Assembly (NCBI GenBank): GCA_016801885.1
Contig: CM028891.1
Span: 11,763,517 to 11,827,516 of the forward strand
Length of the DNA stretch: 64,000 bases
Origin: Toxotes chatareus
Lineage: Eukaryota; Chordata; Actinopteri; Toxotidae
Direction: 5' to 3'
This document shows positions 23,475 through 34,434 of this stretch, one piece after another. The position numbers and the translations under genes were made by a program. Each line of letters begins with the position of its first letter. Position 1 is the stretch's first letter. The notes under the pieces are model-generated. The model did not search any database. It was given only the letters and a program-made list of their open reading frames with translations, and was not told the origin of the DNA.

Positions 23475-26400
23475 ACTTGGCTGTTTAAAACATTTGTAAT
23501 CTCTGCCTCTATCTATCATCAGTTAAATCCATACATCAAATTGTTTGCAGTGTAAATGTATGGCTGCAGGCCAAATACAACGTGTTCATTCACCTCCACA
23601 CATCCGGAGTGAAAAGGCTGGTCTCCATATTGCTCCTGAAGCATGGGCACCACAGCACTGGAGAACAGGGTCCACCAGTCCAGGAGGAAGGTGGGATGTG
23701 CAGTGGCCTCATGGATACTCCCTGTGATCTGTTTGGTTTTGGGGTCAAATGTGTAACTCCACGGCTTGGTCTTCCCTAGGAAATGGACCACCTTGGCATT
23801 GCCACCATATCTGAAATGAGCAATACAGTAAATTGTAGATGACTCGATTTAGTGAATTACTGTTTTCTAAATGATATATCTCTACCACTACTTCAGAATT
23901 GTGAACATGTCTGACATTTGCTGGAAAACTGGTTTAGTATGGATGAAATTAAAATTATCTGCAAATAATTTTGTGAAGTTTATATCAGAACATGTTTATT
24001 CAACTCTATTGTAATGTCTGATGGTTTATATTGTTGTTATTGTGGCACTGGACTACATTATATTAAATGGTGGTGTTAGGACAATTCCCACAAATATGGA
24101 TGTCTTTCTAGTATTGGCAAACTGCATGTATACATAAATAAACCTGTGTTTGGCCCTGCAGGATTTGTTCTGTTGTGTTTACCAGACCCTTAAGCATTAT
24201 TGCTGACAACTACCAGCAACTAGATACACGTTTATCACCTGTCACTCTGATTTGGTTGCCAGGAAATGCCAAACTTAAGCTTGTTGATGAGGTTTGTTTC
24301 TATGAGGGGAGGTTTAGACAGCAAGAGGCATAGAGATGGGAGGGGGAGGCTTAAGACGCAATGCACAATGACCAGTCCTAGAGGCAAACATAAAAGGTCT
24401 TTAAATAAACCGCTCTATTTTAGGATTTGGTATCAGCTGTTGGGAGCTCAGGGTGGACATCCAACCCAGAGCTGAGGCCTGCTTAGGGACTCTCAGGCAG
24501 AGCCGCTGGAATCTCACTGCTCATCTCGCTCGTAACCCGATGTCACGTCACGATGTGACTACACGTTCATGTGACCGAGTGTCTGCTTACACCTTGGCTT
24601 TGCATCCTATACACAAGATTTCAGTCACATTGACCAACTCTCTTCTGTAGTATAATACTGTCTTGACCAAGTATATAAGGTAGTAGCTGAACCAGCAGAA
24701 ACACAATGGAATGAAATGTTTGAAATCACATTTCTAATTACAGTATGGATGTTTTTCAGAAACATGACCTTGGTAGATAGAAACTTACTGCTTGAATGCT
24801 GGAAGGTAAGTGTAAATGGCTATGCTGCTGAGGTTGTAGATGAAGGGGAGGTGTTTTGATATGTCAGCTGTTGGCCAGCTGCTGAAGAAGCCGTTCAAAA
24901 CACCTTGATCTCCTCCTGCAACAGAGATGGCAAAAAAAAAAAAAAAAAAAAACATAAAATGACATTATATTAACAACATATTATAATTGTCAGAAGAATT
25001 GTCATGTATGGGTAAACTCTGAAACCAATCTCTCACAACTTCTGTAAAGCTTAGTTCAAATTCTGTATCATCTTACACTGGATGTACATATGGTGGCATA
25101 TCCATCTTTTCCAGCTTTGATTTTTTTCCATTTATGCAAAAGAGCAATAGAGTGTTGATAACAAATAGCACATTAGCTTTGATTTGTTTCACAAATTTTT
25201 AAATGATTAACTCAGATAAGGCCGCAGATGAAGACTGTACAGTGAAAAGTATTAATACGTCTGCATTTCAAAATTCAAAGAAATGTAAAATTGATTTTCA
25301 GGAATGAAAAGATTTAGGTATTTTTTAATTATCAATATAGAGTCAAAAAACAAAGAAGTGCTTTTATCTCTTATTTATTTGTATTAGTAGCATGGACATG
25401 ATGTGAGAAACTGTTCTGTTGGTGTAAACAGCCAACTTGGCTCACAAAATGCTGCTTATGAAATGCCTCGACAGGTTTAGTGTGTGACTGGATGGCTTCA
25501 GTGAATGAGAAAAAGCTGAGTGAGAGTGCGGTCAAATGATCTGCACTCCTGTGACAGCCAGATTAATTAGTCTTTCCGCTTACGTCGGTCTTCATTAATC
25601 AGCAGACAAGGTTATAGAGACATGAAATACAGAACACCTCTGTCACGTGTGCATTACTCTTGACACCTTACTCTCTCCTGATTCCAAAACATCAAAGACA
25701 AGTGTGTGGTAGAAAGGCCCAGGAGTACATATACAGTGGGGTCCAAAAGTCTGAGACCACATTGAAAATCTCTAACATTTTCACATAAACCTGGAAATAA
25801 TCAGAAAGTTTGAGGACGCAGAAACATTTAAAAACAAAAGAAGTTATATAATGTAAAATGAAAAAGAAATATTTAAGATTAAGCACTATTTCTAGGTCAG
25901 CAATCAAATTTAAGCAAATTTGGGACACTGACCAACTTAGCTCCTTTGTACAAAAGGTTCACATTTCATTGAGTTGCATCCCTTCCATTAAAGCATGCGT
26001 CCAGATCACTCTGGAGTCTACTCATCAGAGGCTCTTTCAAGTTACTCAACTCACTGCCAGTGTTCAGCTGTTATAAATAAGTCTGTGCCCCAAGTTTCCA
26101 GCAGATCATTGCTTACTTAGTGGCATTGTGATAGTGGGCATCAGAACAAAGTGAAAGTGTCAGAAGTCATTTGTTATTCTAAGCAATGAGGGTCTTTCTC
26201 AGCGCCAAATCATGGCTCATAGACAAAAAGGGGGAAGTACATGGATCTCTAAAAGACTTTGCAGAAACAGAATCAGTTTTATCCAGAGCATCATCGGGCA
26301 GACCAGAAGTGACCACACCCATAGAAAAGCAAATTCATCAAAGATATAGAATTTGTTAAATAATGAATGCAAAATTGCAATCAGTATTGTCAAAAGAAGG

Positions 26401-29400
26401 GTGGTGGCTAATCCACCATGGTACTGACGATTTACTTGACTGTTATTTGACAGAGATCAATTGACACACCATGTACCAAAAACTGCAGAGTACCTCGAAT
26501 TTCAAATTTCTGCTCAGATTCATAGTCACTGCTCAGATTCATAGTCACACATAGTCAATCCTTTGATCAGACAGTTTCTGATTTAAATCCTTATTTTACA
26601 AAGTTTTCACGCTTTCATTTTAGCAAAAGTTCAGTTACTTGTGTCTGTCTGTAAATATGTTTTATAAAATATATCATTTTGGTATTGGTTCTGAAACTCA
26701 GGTATTGTATGTGCACTAGTATAGAAAATTTTCAGATGATACCCAGCCTTATTCATGACTAGTCAACTTTAAATAATACAACTAGACACAAGTATTTAAT
26801 AGGTTTTTTTCTCTCTCTTTGTGCTGGTGACATGAATTAACATTGCCCTCTGGGTTAACACTTGTTTTAAAGTTTGCACTTGAGTTGCCTCCGGTCCTAG
26901 AGGCCTGATTGGCTGCACAGCCACTCACCCTCGCTCAATTTGGCTAATTTAGAACTGGGGCAAGCCTTGCCATGGCGCTGGATTACATAAACACAGAACT
27001 CAGTTTGGGGTGCATTTGATGTCAAGTACGTCAATTATACTTCAAGTATACAGCCAGATCAGAATCAAACCTTTACGAAATCCTTTTTCCTAGTAAACAT
27101 CTCCCATGTTACATCATCAAATCTGCAACCGACCAGTCAGAATGCTGAATTTTGAAACCAAGCAAAAAACATAAAACAAGCTCATTGACGATTCATGCTG
27201 AATTGCTTCACATACTAGCCATATAGTTGGTCTTTAGACTGACTCTACCACAAGATGAGATATTGGCTGTTAATAGAACTTTCACATGTAGCTCCTAAAA
27301 AGCACAGGACTGCACAGTCTGTAAAACCACAGGCTGCTGCAGTTTAAAATAACACACATCACCACTGTTTGTCCAAACCCACAACCTCCAGTGGGGATTT
27401 CAAAACTTAATATGGGGCTGAGTATCTTCATTTTGAGGGGATGAGCAGAGCTCAGCAAGAATGTGCATTTAGCTCTGCCAGTTTGTCTTGGCAGCAGACA
27501 ACACTGGAAGCACAGATGCAGAGATAGAGCCTCTGGGCTCAAACACAGAAAATATTTGCTTGTTGTTCTTACTCAGCAGTTTTTCATTATCATCCCTGAT
27601 GTGACAGACAGACAGACAGACAGACAGAGGTGTGCATGTACATCATGTGTTCCTTATAGTAGAGCGGAACTAAAATGCTAAAGGTCAAAGCAACTTCAAC
27701 TCATGCCCCAGTGCACATGAAAAGACCATCCATGGCTATAAATAAGACAGCTTTACTCATTAGCATACCATCAGGCAAACAGACGCTGGCATCACATTGG
27801 AATATTGAATATAAAATGATTCATAAAATGACACTGAATATTACATTCATGTTTTTTGACAAAGGGCAGTCTTTCCTGGAAAAATTAAGACAATAATGTC
27901 CTTTGTGACTGTGACTGGGATGGCAAAATTCCTGCCAACAAACACTTGTGGCACACAGAATGAGTCGGCACTTGAAAGCATTGGCCACTATTAAGCAAAC
28001 TAATTGGTTTTTCCAGCAGACTCTCGCTGATGGAATCTCTTTCACAGTACCACAAGGGAAAACAGCTTTTCATTTATTGTTAGAAAAAAAGTTCACTGCT
28101 ACTAAAGGACAAGCTTTACTATAAGTTTCATCCAAGTTGTTGTTGTTGTTGTTGTTTTCCCCACAACTGTTTCCTTTTTAGTGGCATTTCTGAGTTTACA
28201 ACAACCTGAGGAAACAATGAGTTTGTTTAGAGCAGTACATACAATATCTTGGTTGCAATCATTTCTTAAACCATAACAAAATTAAAGCACTTTTAAATAA
28301 GGTTGTTTGTATTATGAGGTTAAACTTTAACTTTTAACTTTAAAAAAGCTAGAGCTTCTACACACTGCGATTGAAAAAGTCATGAAAAATTTATAGATGC
28401 AAGACAGAAAGGATTGACAAATCTAAAATAAAGGTTGAAAGAACCTGGACACTGTTAGATGTAGCCAAACAATAACCTATTCATATATGTAATATATATT
28501 ACAATAAATAATACTGTAATCCCAAATTCTCATTTTTCATTCGTTAAAAGGTAAAAGCTGGTAGCTGAATGCTAGCTCAAAGCAGCATTGTACAAGAGTT
28601 CTTGGCTATTTCAGAAAGTATGTGAAGGTCGACTGAGGTGACGTAATTATATATTTGTGCATGTTCAAATGTTTAAAAGGATATTAATAAAGCTTATAAT
28701 GAATGAATGTCATGGTGAAATGTTTACTGGATACCTTTGGAATGTTTTTGTAGGAAAAAAGGCTGATTCAAGTGTTCACAAAACAGCTGTAACTTTTGCT
28801 GGAAAGCAAACAAGGGTGAACCTGCATTTTGAGAACCACATCCCCCCACAAATCCGGATCAATGATCTTTTCAGCTTCTGATTTTCGAAGAGCTGATGTG
28901 GAGCCAAAACGTCGACCACAATTCACTTACAGTACAGCGTGCCTCAAGGAGAAGACTTGCTGAATGTCAACCAGTGCTCTGTGCAAAAGAGCAGGGCCTC
29001 TCAAGTTTAACCACCACCTCACCCCAGTGAGCCCCTGAGAATAACTCAGAAGAGCTAGACTGTCTGTGACAGGAGGGCCTTGTGTCCGGGCACTGGGCTC
29101 GATAAAGGCCTTACTTAGAGCAAAAGATAAACAAGCTCAGTTTAACATCATGTTACCAAGAACTTAATGTTACTCAAAGCAGGTCAAAGCCTAAATGTTT
29201 GAATATGACTGAAAAAAGACTAATGACATCAAAACTCAACTAAGTGGTGAACCAGAAATTCTTGACATATTAAATTCTTTCTTTTAAGAAATTTGGCAAT
29301 GACATGTGAGAAGTGTATTTTGAGAGAAACTTGTAAATGACATCAATAAATTTTATCTAATACCAACAAGTAGAAGTAAGTTCAAAGGATAACTAATAAT

Positions 29401-32400
29401 AAGTGTGTTGACTTCAATGAATAGTTGGGAAATATTTTGAGAAGTATGTTTATTTTCTTTCTTGTTGAGAGATAACAAGACTAATACTATTCTCATGTGT
29501 CCATTAATTAAATATTATGCAACAGCCAACATGGCTATAAATGACTTATAAATGGCTACTACTGGTACAAAAGTTACAGTACAACACAAAAGCACATACA
29601 CACAAAAAAACAAATGAATATGAAAAACGATAAGTATGTTCCTCCCGGCTTACCGTCAAAGCTGCCGTGTTCCGTACAATACTGAAGCAGTTTCCCATAA
29701 GTCTCCATAGAAGGACAAAAAACAAACACACCAGAGTTGAAACAGTCAGGCCATCCAGGGTCGGGAGCAGCTGACAGTTCTTCTCTGTCAAACAGCTCAT
29801 CTATATTTGAAAGCACCTAGGATGCAGACACAAACAAATACAGACAGACAACTGTTGGTCTGAGTACACAATAAGGTACTGCATCTTGAAGTATTTCTGC
29901 TAAAGAAAAATACTCAGTAACTCTCACCAGTGTGTCTGCATCCATGAAAACACATTTGGAGTAATGTGTGAGGGTCCAGCAGTGGAGTTTGGTGAAGGTG
30001 ACGCCCAGGTCAGGCCTCTTCATCATGGCCAGGTGTGCTGTGTCGCCACTGTCCAGCAAGTCCACCACCCTCACCTCATCAAAGATTCTTTTCAGCACAG
30101 ACCTAATGATTCACAATACTATGAAATAAATCACTATCAACCATCCAGCTGAAAAACAAGACATGACAGGAATGGTAGCAGAGTGATTCAGAAATATTCA
30201 AAAATGACACTGGTTTGAGAGTAAGCTTTCTTACTGGCATGGCTCTGATATTTGTGGACCAATGAGTGTCACCAGCTTCCTGGATGTGTTGTGGTTGCGC
30301 AGGGACTTGCCCAAAACCATGGCTCCCCGAGCATAGCTGTCATTGGTTGCCAATGTCACAAAAGCCTGGTCTGTATAGGAAAGAAACAGGATTAGTTTAG
30401 CAGCTTCAAGGTCAAATCTACCCTTGCACACTTGCATATTGTTATCATTGATCTGTCAAAACTTAGTTTGTGATGAGGTAACATAATTAACTTTTTTTGT
30501 TGTACAAAACCGACTGTCTTTGCTGCTCATCTGCCTAAAGTTTTTGTAACAGCAGGAGAGAAAAGACTCTTTGCACAATTATATCGATGCACACTTTACT
30601 ATTCAAAATAGTAATAGTAATAATAAGTGTTCTGTTTAAATATTGTCTGAATTTGCCTTGTCTTGTACTTCACTTAGTGAAATCACACATTTCCCCAAAT
30701 ACTTTAACATAATACAGAAAACAAGTTTTAATGCACAATTAAATGCACAATGCACAAAAGTACAATGATGTCAGTAGCACAGTAAGTGCAAAACAGTGAG
30801 TTCCAGTTGAGATAAAGCACATGGGGATAAATGCTGAATCAAATGAGTAGCCATTGTTATTTTACTGTCTGACATCAAAACATTAAGCTTGACACTGTTT
30901 TAAGATAAGATCCCTTTATTAATGGGGAAACTGCATCTGTCACAGCAGCAAAGAGGCAGATACAGGCACCCAGAATATAAATAAATATAAATAAAAAAAA
31001 AAAAAAAAAAGTACAGACTCAAGATTTACCGAAGAAAAATAAATACTATAAACAAAATGACAATATACAGTGTGAAATACACAGTTTTAAATAGTTGATC
31101 AATATCTTGACATAATGTTACATCTTTCATGTCCAGCCAATTTTTTGCTGGATTAAGAAGCAAAGACTAAAAAAAACAAAATCAGCCCAAAATGCAGTGT
31201 AAAAGCGATAGCTTTAGGTATCAGTAGAAGTATTTCTGGGTGGATCCTTTGAAGACTGAAACAAGTCAAAACATCTGGCAACTTCATGTTCCAATCAATT
31301 TATAAGCCTAAAGATAACTATTACTTTAATTGCTTAAAAAAAACTGTTTGCACAACTAATATGCTCTGGCCCCATTAGAAGATTTGTCTCTTGTTTAGAG
31401 AAAAATAAGACTTACTGTGTACCAGATTTAATATCTCGTTAAGGTGAATTTTATTTGCAGTGTGGTGCCTACTCTGTACCACCACCTCTCACGGCAGGGA
31501 GGAAAATCTGTCAGCTACCTGCCAAGTCATGTTTCAGAACAATGTCTTGCCTGTGCGAGGACATATAAACTGAGATGATGAAATCACCATGGCAGCTCTG
31601 TGACTGTAGCACACAGCCCAACATAAACCCCACATGGACTGTATATTAACACCTTCGTACTGTACTACCAATAATGGGCAAAGAAAGTACACCAGTAAGT
31701 ATAAAATGTTAAGGGTCTTTAAGTGTATAATTTTGAGCCAGTCAGAGTGCAGATTTAACCATCAGAGCTGCCAGGAAAAGCTGTTCAGTCTCACTGCTTC
31801 TACACGGTGCCACACCTACTTTCCCTCACACCCCCTTTTCGGTTGGTACAACCAGTGCTTTAGTATTTATGCATGTAACCTAACTTGAAACACAAAAAAG
31901 TCGACAGTTAGTTCATCCACAACTTAGGTTCAATGAATTAACAGGACAGGCTGCAAAGACCCCCCATTCCATTTTGACTGAGGGGACAATTCCTGATAAG
32001 ATTATACTGCAAGTGGGAGATGAGTTGTGGAGAATCATGACATATAGAAGCACAGTGGTTCTGTGTTACAAAACCCCTAAAACTAAGGTCCAGGGACCTG
32101 AAAGGGGTTAAAAGGCTCCTGTGCAAAATGATTTTATCTTGCTTTTATTTCATTCATTCAGCTGTACACAAGCTTTAAAACATTTAACAACAAGACACGG
32201 TTCAAATGACAATGGTCTCTACACTAAAGCATGTAAAAGTGTTTTTCCTCTGCATTACAAGTGGAGTGGGCCACAGAGTTGGAGAGGCTAACCGGTGGCC
32301 AAATGGCAAGTTACACTATCATTTATGTTTGTCATGCATGGTAATGATGTTTGCGACATGGCTGACAGCTTCATGTTTTGAAATTAGCTGGTAAAATGAT

Positions 32401-32747
32401 GATAGAATAAAACAAACAAACAAACAAACAAACAAAAACAGATACGTTTACGTAGTATGCCTATGGCTTGGAAAAATCTCTGCACACACGAGGAGGCTGC
32501 TGCTGTGCAAACATTTCTAACCAACAGACAGATAGAAAGAAAGAAAGGCAGAGTTTCAGCGCAAGCAACTATAACGACAGGCTGCCTTTAGCTATACACT
32601 GATATTTACTACTGCCGAAGTCCGCGAAAGTTAAAACTTTGAAACTCTGAAACTTAGAAAACACGCCTTAGCACGCAGGTAGCCTCTCGGTGAACACGAC
32701 GACGCAGTGTCGAGGTCTGAAATGTCAAAATGTTACATACCAGCCAT
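22660..32747 (-). CDS. gyg1: Glycogenin, 8 coding exons
   Basis: Exons on the minus strand: 32741-32747, 30235-30370, 29928-30102, 29654-29816, 24789-24915, 23594-23810, 23071-23103 and 22660-22809. They total 1008 nt and 335 aa, and all phases close. Glycogenin self-glucosylates a tyrosine with UDP-glucose/Mn and primes glycogen synthesis in the cytosol. Visible hallmarks are the N-terminal QAFVTLATND, the DAD metal motif at 102-104 (FMDADTL), DPGWPDCFNSGVF at 125-137, and acceptor Tyr195 within SSIAIYTYLPAF. The C-terminal WEQGQADYMG...FDNIKRKLDTFLK is the conserved glycogen-synthase-binding tail. Exon 1 encodes only Met-Ala plus one base. Length matches the short GYG1 form. A 33-bp exon (23071-23103) precedes the tail and could be skipped in frame. 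AATAAA overlaps the stop codon, but use as a poly(A) signal is doubtful. Similarity and linkage favour gyg1 over gyg2. Confidence 0.95.
23438..23471. repeat. (CA)n microsatellite
   Basis: About 17 CA units in gyg1 intron 6, between the 217-bp exon and the 33-bp exon. Confidence 0.97.
23811..24788 (-). other. Intron 5 of gyg1, with an LTR-like GC-richer segment
   Basis: Most of the intron is AT-rich. From about 24180 to 24650 composition changes to GC-richer sequence. This holds a CATAAAAGG box, an AATAAA about 15 bp on, then GGGAGCTCAGGGTGGACATC and a run of CpGs, an order reminiscent of a retroviral-type LTR read on the plus strand. No matching target duplication or internal region was found, so this is only a suggestion. 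Confidence 0.3.
24916..25733 (-). other. Intron 4 of gyg1, 3' part
   Basis: An A tract at 24932-24952 lies just upstream of exon 5. The rest is AT-rich, with no gene or recognisable element before the Tc1 remnant. Confidence 0.7.
25734..26420 (+). mobile_element. Decayed Tc1/mariner element, 5' half only
   Basis: It starts directly after a TA with CAGTGGGGTCCAAAAGTCTG and then AGACCAC, the terminal-repeat type of a common teleost Tc1 family. About 500 bp further on, the plus strand reads SRASSGRPEVTTPIEKQIHQ with nearby stops. This resembles the helix-turn-helix linker of Tc1 transposases (SGRP followed by T-T-x-x-E). The catalytic DDE half and right terminal repeat are not found, so it is truncated and inactive. 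It lies in gyg1 intron 4, antisense to the gene. The right boundary is approximate. Confidence 0.7.
27603..27628. repeat. (GACA)n microsatellite
   Basis: Six GACA units in gyg1 intron 4. Confidence 0.95.
28136..28157. repeat. (GTT)n microsatellite
   Basis: Seven GTT units in gyg1 intron 4. Confidence 0.95.
30371..30903 (-). other. Intron 1 of gyg1, downstream part
   Basis: Starts at the acceptor of exon 2 (CTATACAG). It is AT-rich and I saw nothing further in it. Confidence 0.75.
30904..31080. repeat. Probable interspersed repeat fragment (fish retroelement tail type)
   Basis: The order AGATCCCTTTATTAATGGGGAAACTGCA, then GTCACAGCAGCAAAGAGGCAG, then ATAAATAAATATAAATA and a long A run, resembles the 'CTTTATTGATCCC...GGGAAATT...CACAGCAGCA' sequence dispersed in many fish genomes, which I associate with LINE/SINE ends. 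The assignment is from memory of the motif and the family is left open. It lies in gyg1 intron 1. Confidence 0.5.
31081..32740 (-). other. Intron 1 of gyg1, upstream part
   Basis: AT-rich, becoming more CpG-containing in the last 250 bp near exon 1. It contains an (AAAC)n run. No gene was recognised. Confidence 0.75.
32408..32437. repeat. (AAAC)n microsatellite
   Basis: About seven AAAC units in gyg1 intron 1. Confidence 0.95.
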
Positions 32748-32841
32748 GACTGAAGAAGAAGTCGAAGCTACTTTGTAGCCCTGACTTGAAGACACGGCCG
32801 CTTTGCGTGGAGAAAAGGACCGACTAAATATACAGAGGTGG

Positions 32842-32848
32842 ATTTATA
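32842..32848 (-). promoter_or_regulatory. Candidate TATA box of gyg1
   Basis: The minus strand reads GGTATAAATCC about 95 bp upstream of the gyg1 ATG. If used, transcription would start near 32815, giving a 5' UTR of about 70 nt. Confidence 0.5.
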
Positions 32849-32874
32849 CCAGCAGGACAGTAGCCAGGCACGGC

Positions 32875-32884
32875 GTCATGTGAC
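32875..32884. promoter_or_regulatory. M-box/E-box GTCATGTGAC in the gyg1 promoter
   Basis: This near-palindrome contains TCATGTGA, the preferred site of MITF/TFE-family bHLH-zip factors and close to the USF site. It lies about 30 bp upstream of the candidate TATA box. Binding itself is inferred. Confidence 0.4.
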
Positions 32885-32899
32885 GGTGTCCGCACACCC

Positions 32900-34273
32900 A
32901 CCTGCTCCCTCCGTGAGCCTCCACGCCCCCCAGCAGGTCTGGGAGTTCAACTGCTCGCAGATTTACAAATATACAGAGTAAATATAGAAGCAAAAGCAGC
33001 ATTTGACATCATTTTTGTGCTTGTTTTGTGGAGTTACATTTTGTTTACAAGTACAAAAAAAAAAAAAAAAAAAAAAACATATCAAAAACGTATCTTGAGT
33101 CAGAAATAATTTTACATTCCCAGGACATCATCGTGCAGCCCTGACCTTTCAAACAACTGCCATGTAGCTCCCCTGCCTGGTGTCAACTTTACTCATGATG
33201 ACAATGAAGAGATGAAGATGATGCTGTAACGAGGTGCTGACACCAGGAACAAGATGTTCCACAATTTACGTTTGGCATTTTGTCGCCATCTTGTGGGAGA
33301 AAGGCCTTACAGCAGGAGAGTGACAAGACAGGCCGTTGTGGAGGCCGCTGGGCTTCTTACTGTATTACACAACAGTGCATTATTTTTAGTGGTCTCAGTG
33401 GAGCTCTTGGATAAATTCTCAGCTCAAGTAGTGCTGTGGTACTTTTGGAGATGGGTTTAATACAAAGGGCAGGGGATAAACTGTTCCCTAGTTGAGTCTA
33501 CTTTAAGTGCACACAAAATGGGTATTTGTAGGAACATTGTTCACAAACATTCCTACTCTACTGCTTTTCAAATAAAATATAAATGCTGGTAGGCCAAATG
33601 TCATGAGAAATTCCAAACCTTTTGCCAAATTTGTATTGCATTGCATCTGTCATAATACTGAAAAAAGCAATCCCTGAAGTTTACCTTTCTACCCCCTGTT
33701 TCAGAAATGTGTGCCAGTGCAGTTGAAGTCCCTGCTGATCTTTGGCTTCTTTATTTTTGCCACTCAAGCAGATGCTCAGTAGAGTGGACACGCTGCCAAG
33801 TACTCTGTGGTTGTTACATACTGTATTGCTGGTCTAAAATCCTTAAAGACCGACACCCCCACCCGCCCAACCTCCACTACTGGAACTGCGCCAGCTGAAC
33901 AAGAGGGATCACCAGGGTTCAAAGCAGCTGACAGCAAACCAGTGGATCCTTTTGTTTCTTGAAGCATTATCTTGTTTAAGGACTTAGACAACAAATTATT
34001 CAGTGTCTCACTAGGTTTTCTTGACCGTGACAGTTTTTTTTTTTTTTTAAAATAAATTATTATTAAAATTTTCAGTAAATGCAGCAAAAAGATTTTCTTG
34101 TCTATCAGCGTGGGGTGTAAAGTGTAGGCATTATTTTATTCACTACACCCCTGTTTTGTTGTATATTTTCATTCAAAGTTTTACACAAATTTCATACAGA
34201 AAGGATCAGGCCAGACACTATGTTATCATATACACATAAAAATTGATTCAGCATGTGGGGATGGATCATTGAT
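32900..34273. other. Intergenic spacer between cpb1 3' end and gyg1 promoter
   Basis: A GC-richer start (gyg1 upstream promoter) gives way to AT-rich DNA with an A tract at 33055-33077 and a T run near 34034-34047. No supported gene. Confidence 0.75.
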
Positions 34274-34279
34274 TTTATT
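34274..34279 (-). promoter_or_regulatory. Candidate cpb1 poly(A) signal AATAAA
   Basis: AATAAA on the minus strand lies about 160 nt past the cpb1 stop codon, consistent with a short 3' UTR. Confidence 0.55.
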
Positions 34280-34434
34280 GTTTGCACTCATCTTGACATT
34301 CTGTCACCCGCCAAGGAAACATGGCAGGTGGTGCCCGTATCCATGGATACAGGCTGGAGATGGCTGAGAGGTTGGAGGGGCTGGGGGCTGGTACAGAGGA
34401 GCTGAGTTGGCAGGGGTCCTGACAGTTCCGCTCT

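Larger units (their letters stand above)
26421..29653 (-). other. Intron 4 of gyg1, 5' part
   Basis: Over 3 kb of AT-rich intron with two small tandem repeats. A moderately GC-richer patch at 28900-29110 reads through no convincing frame and has no recognised family. No exon fitting glycogenin was found here, and none is needed because exons 4 and 5 join in phase. Confidence 0.75.
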
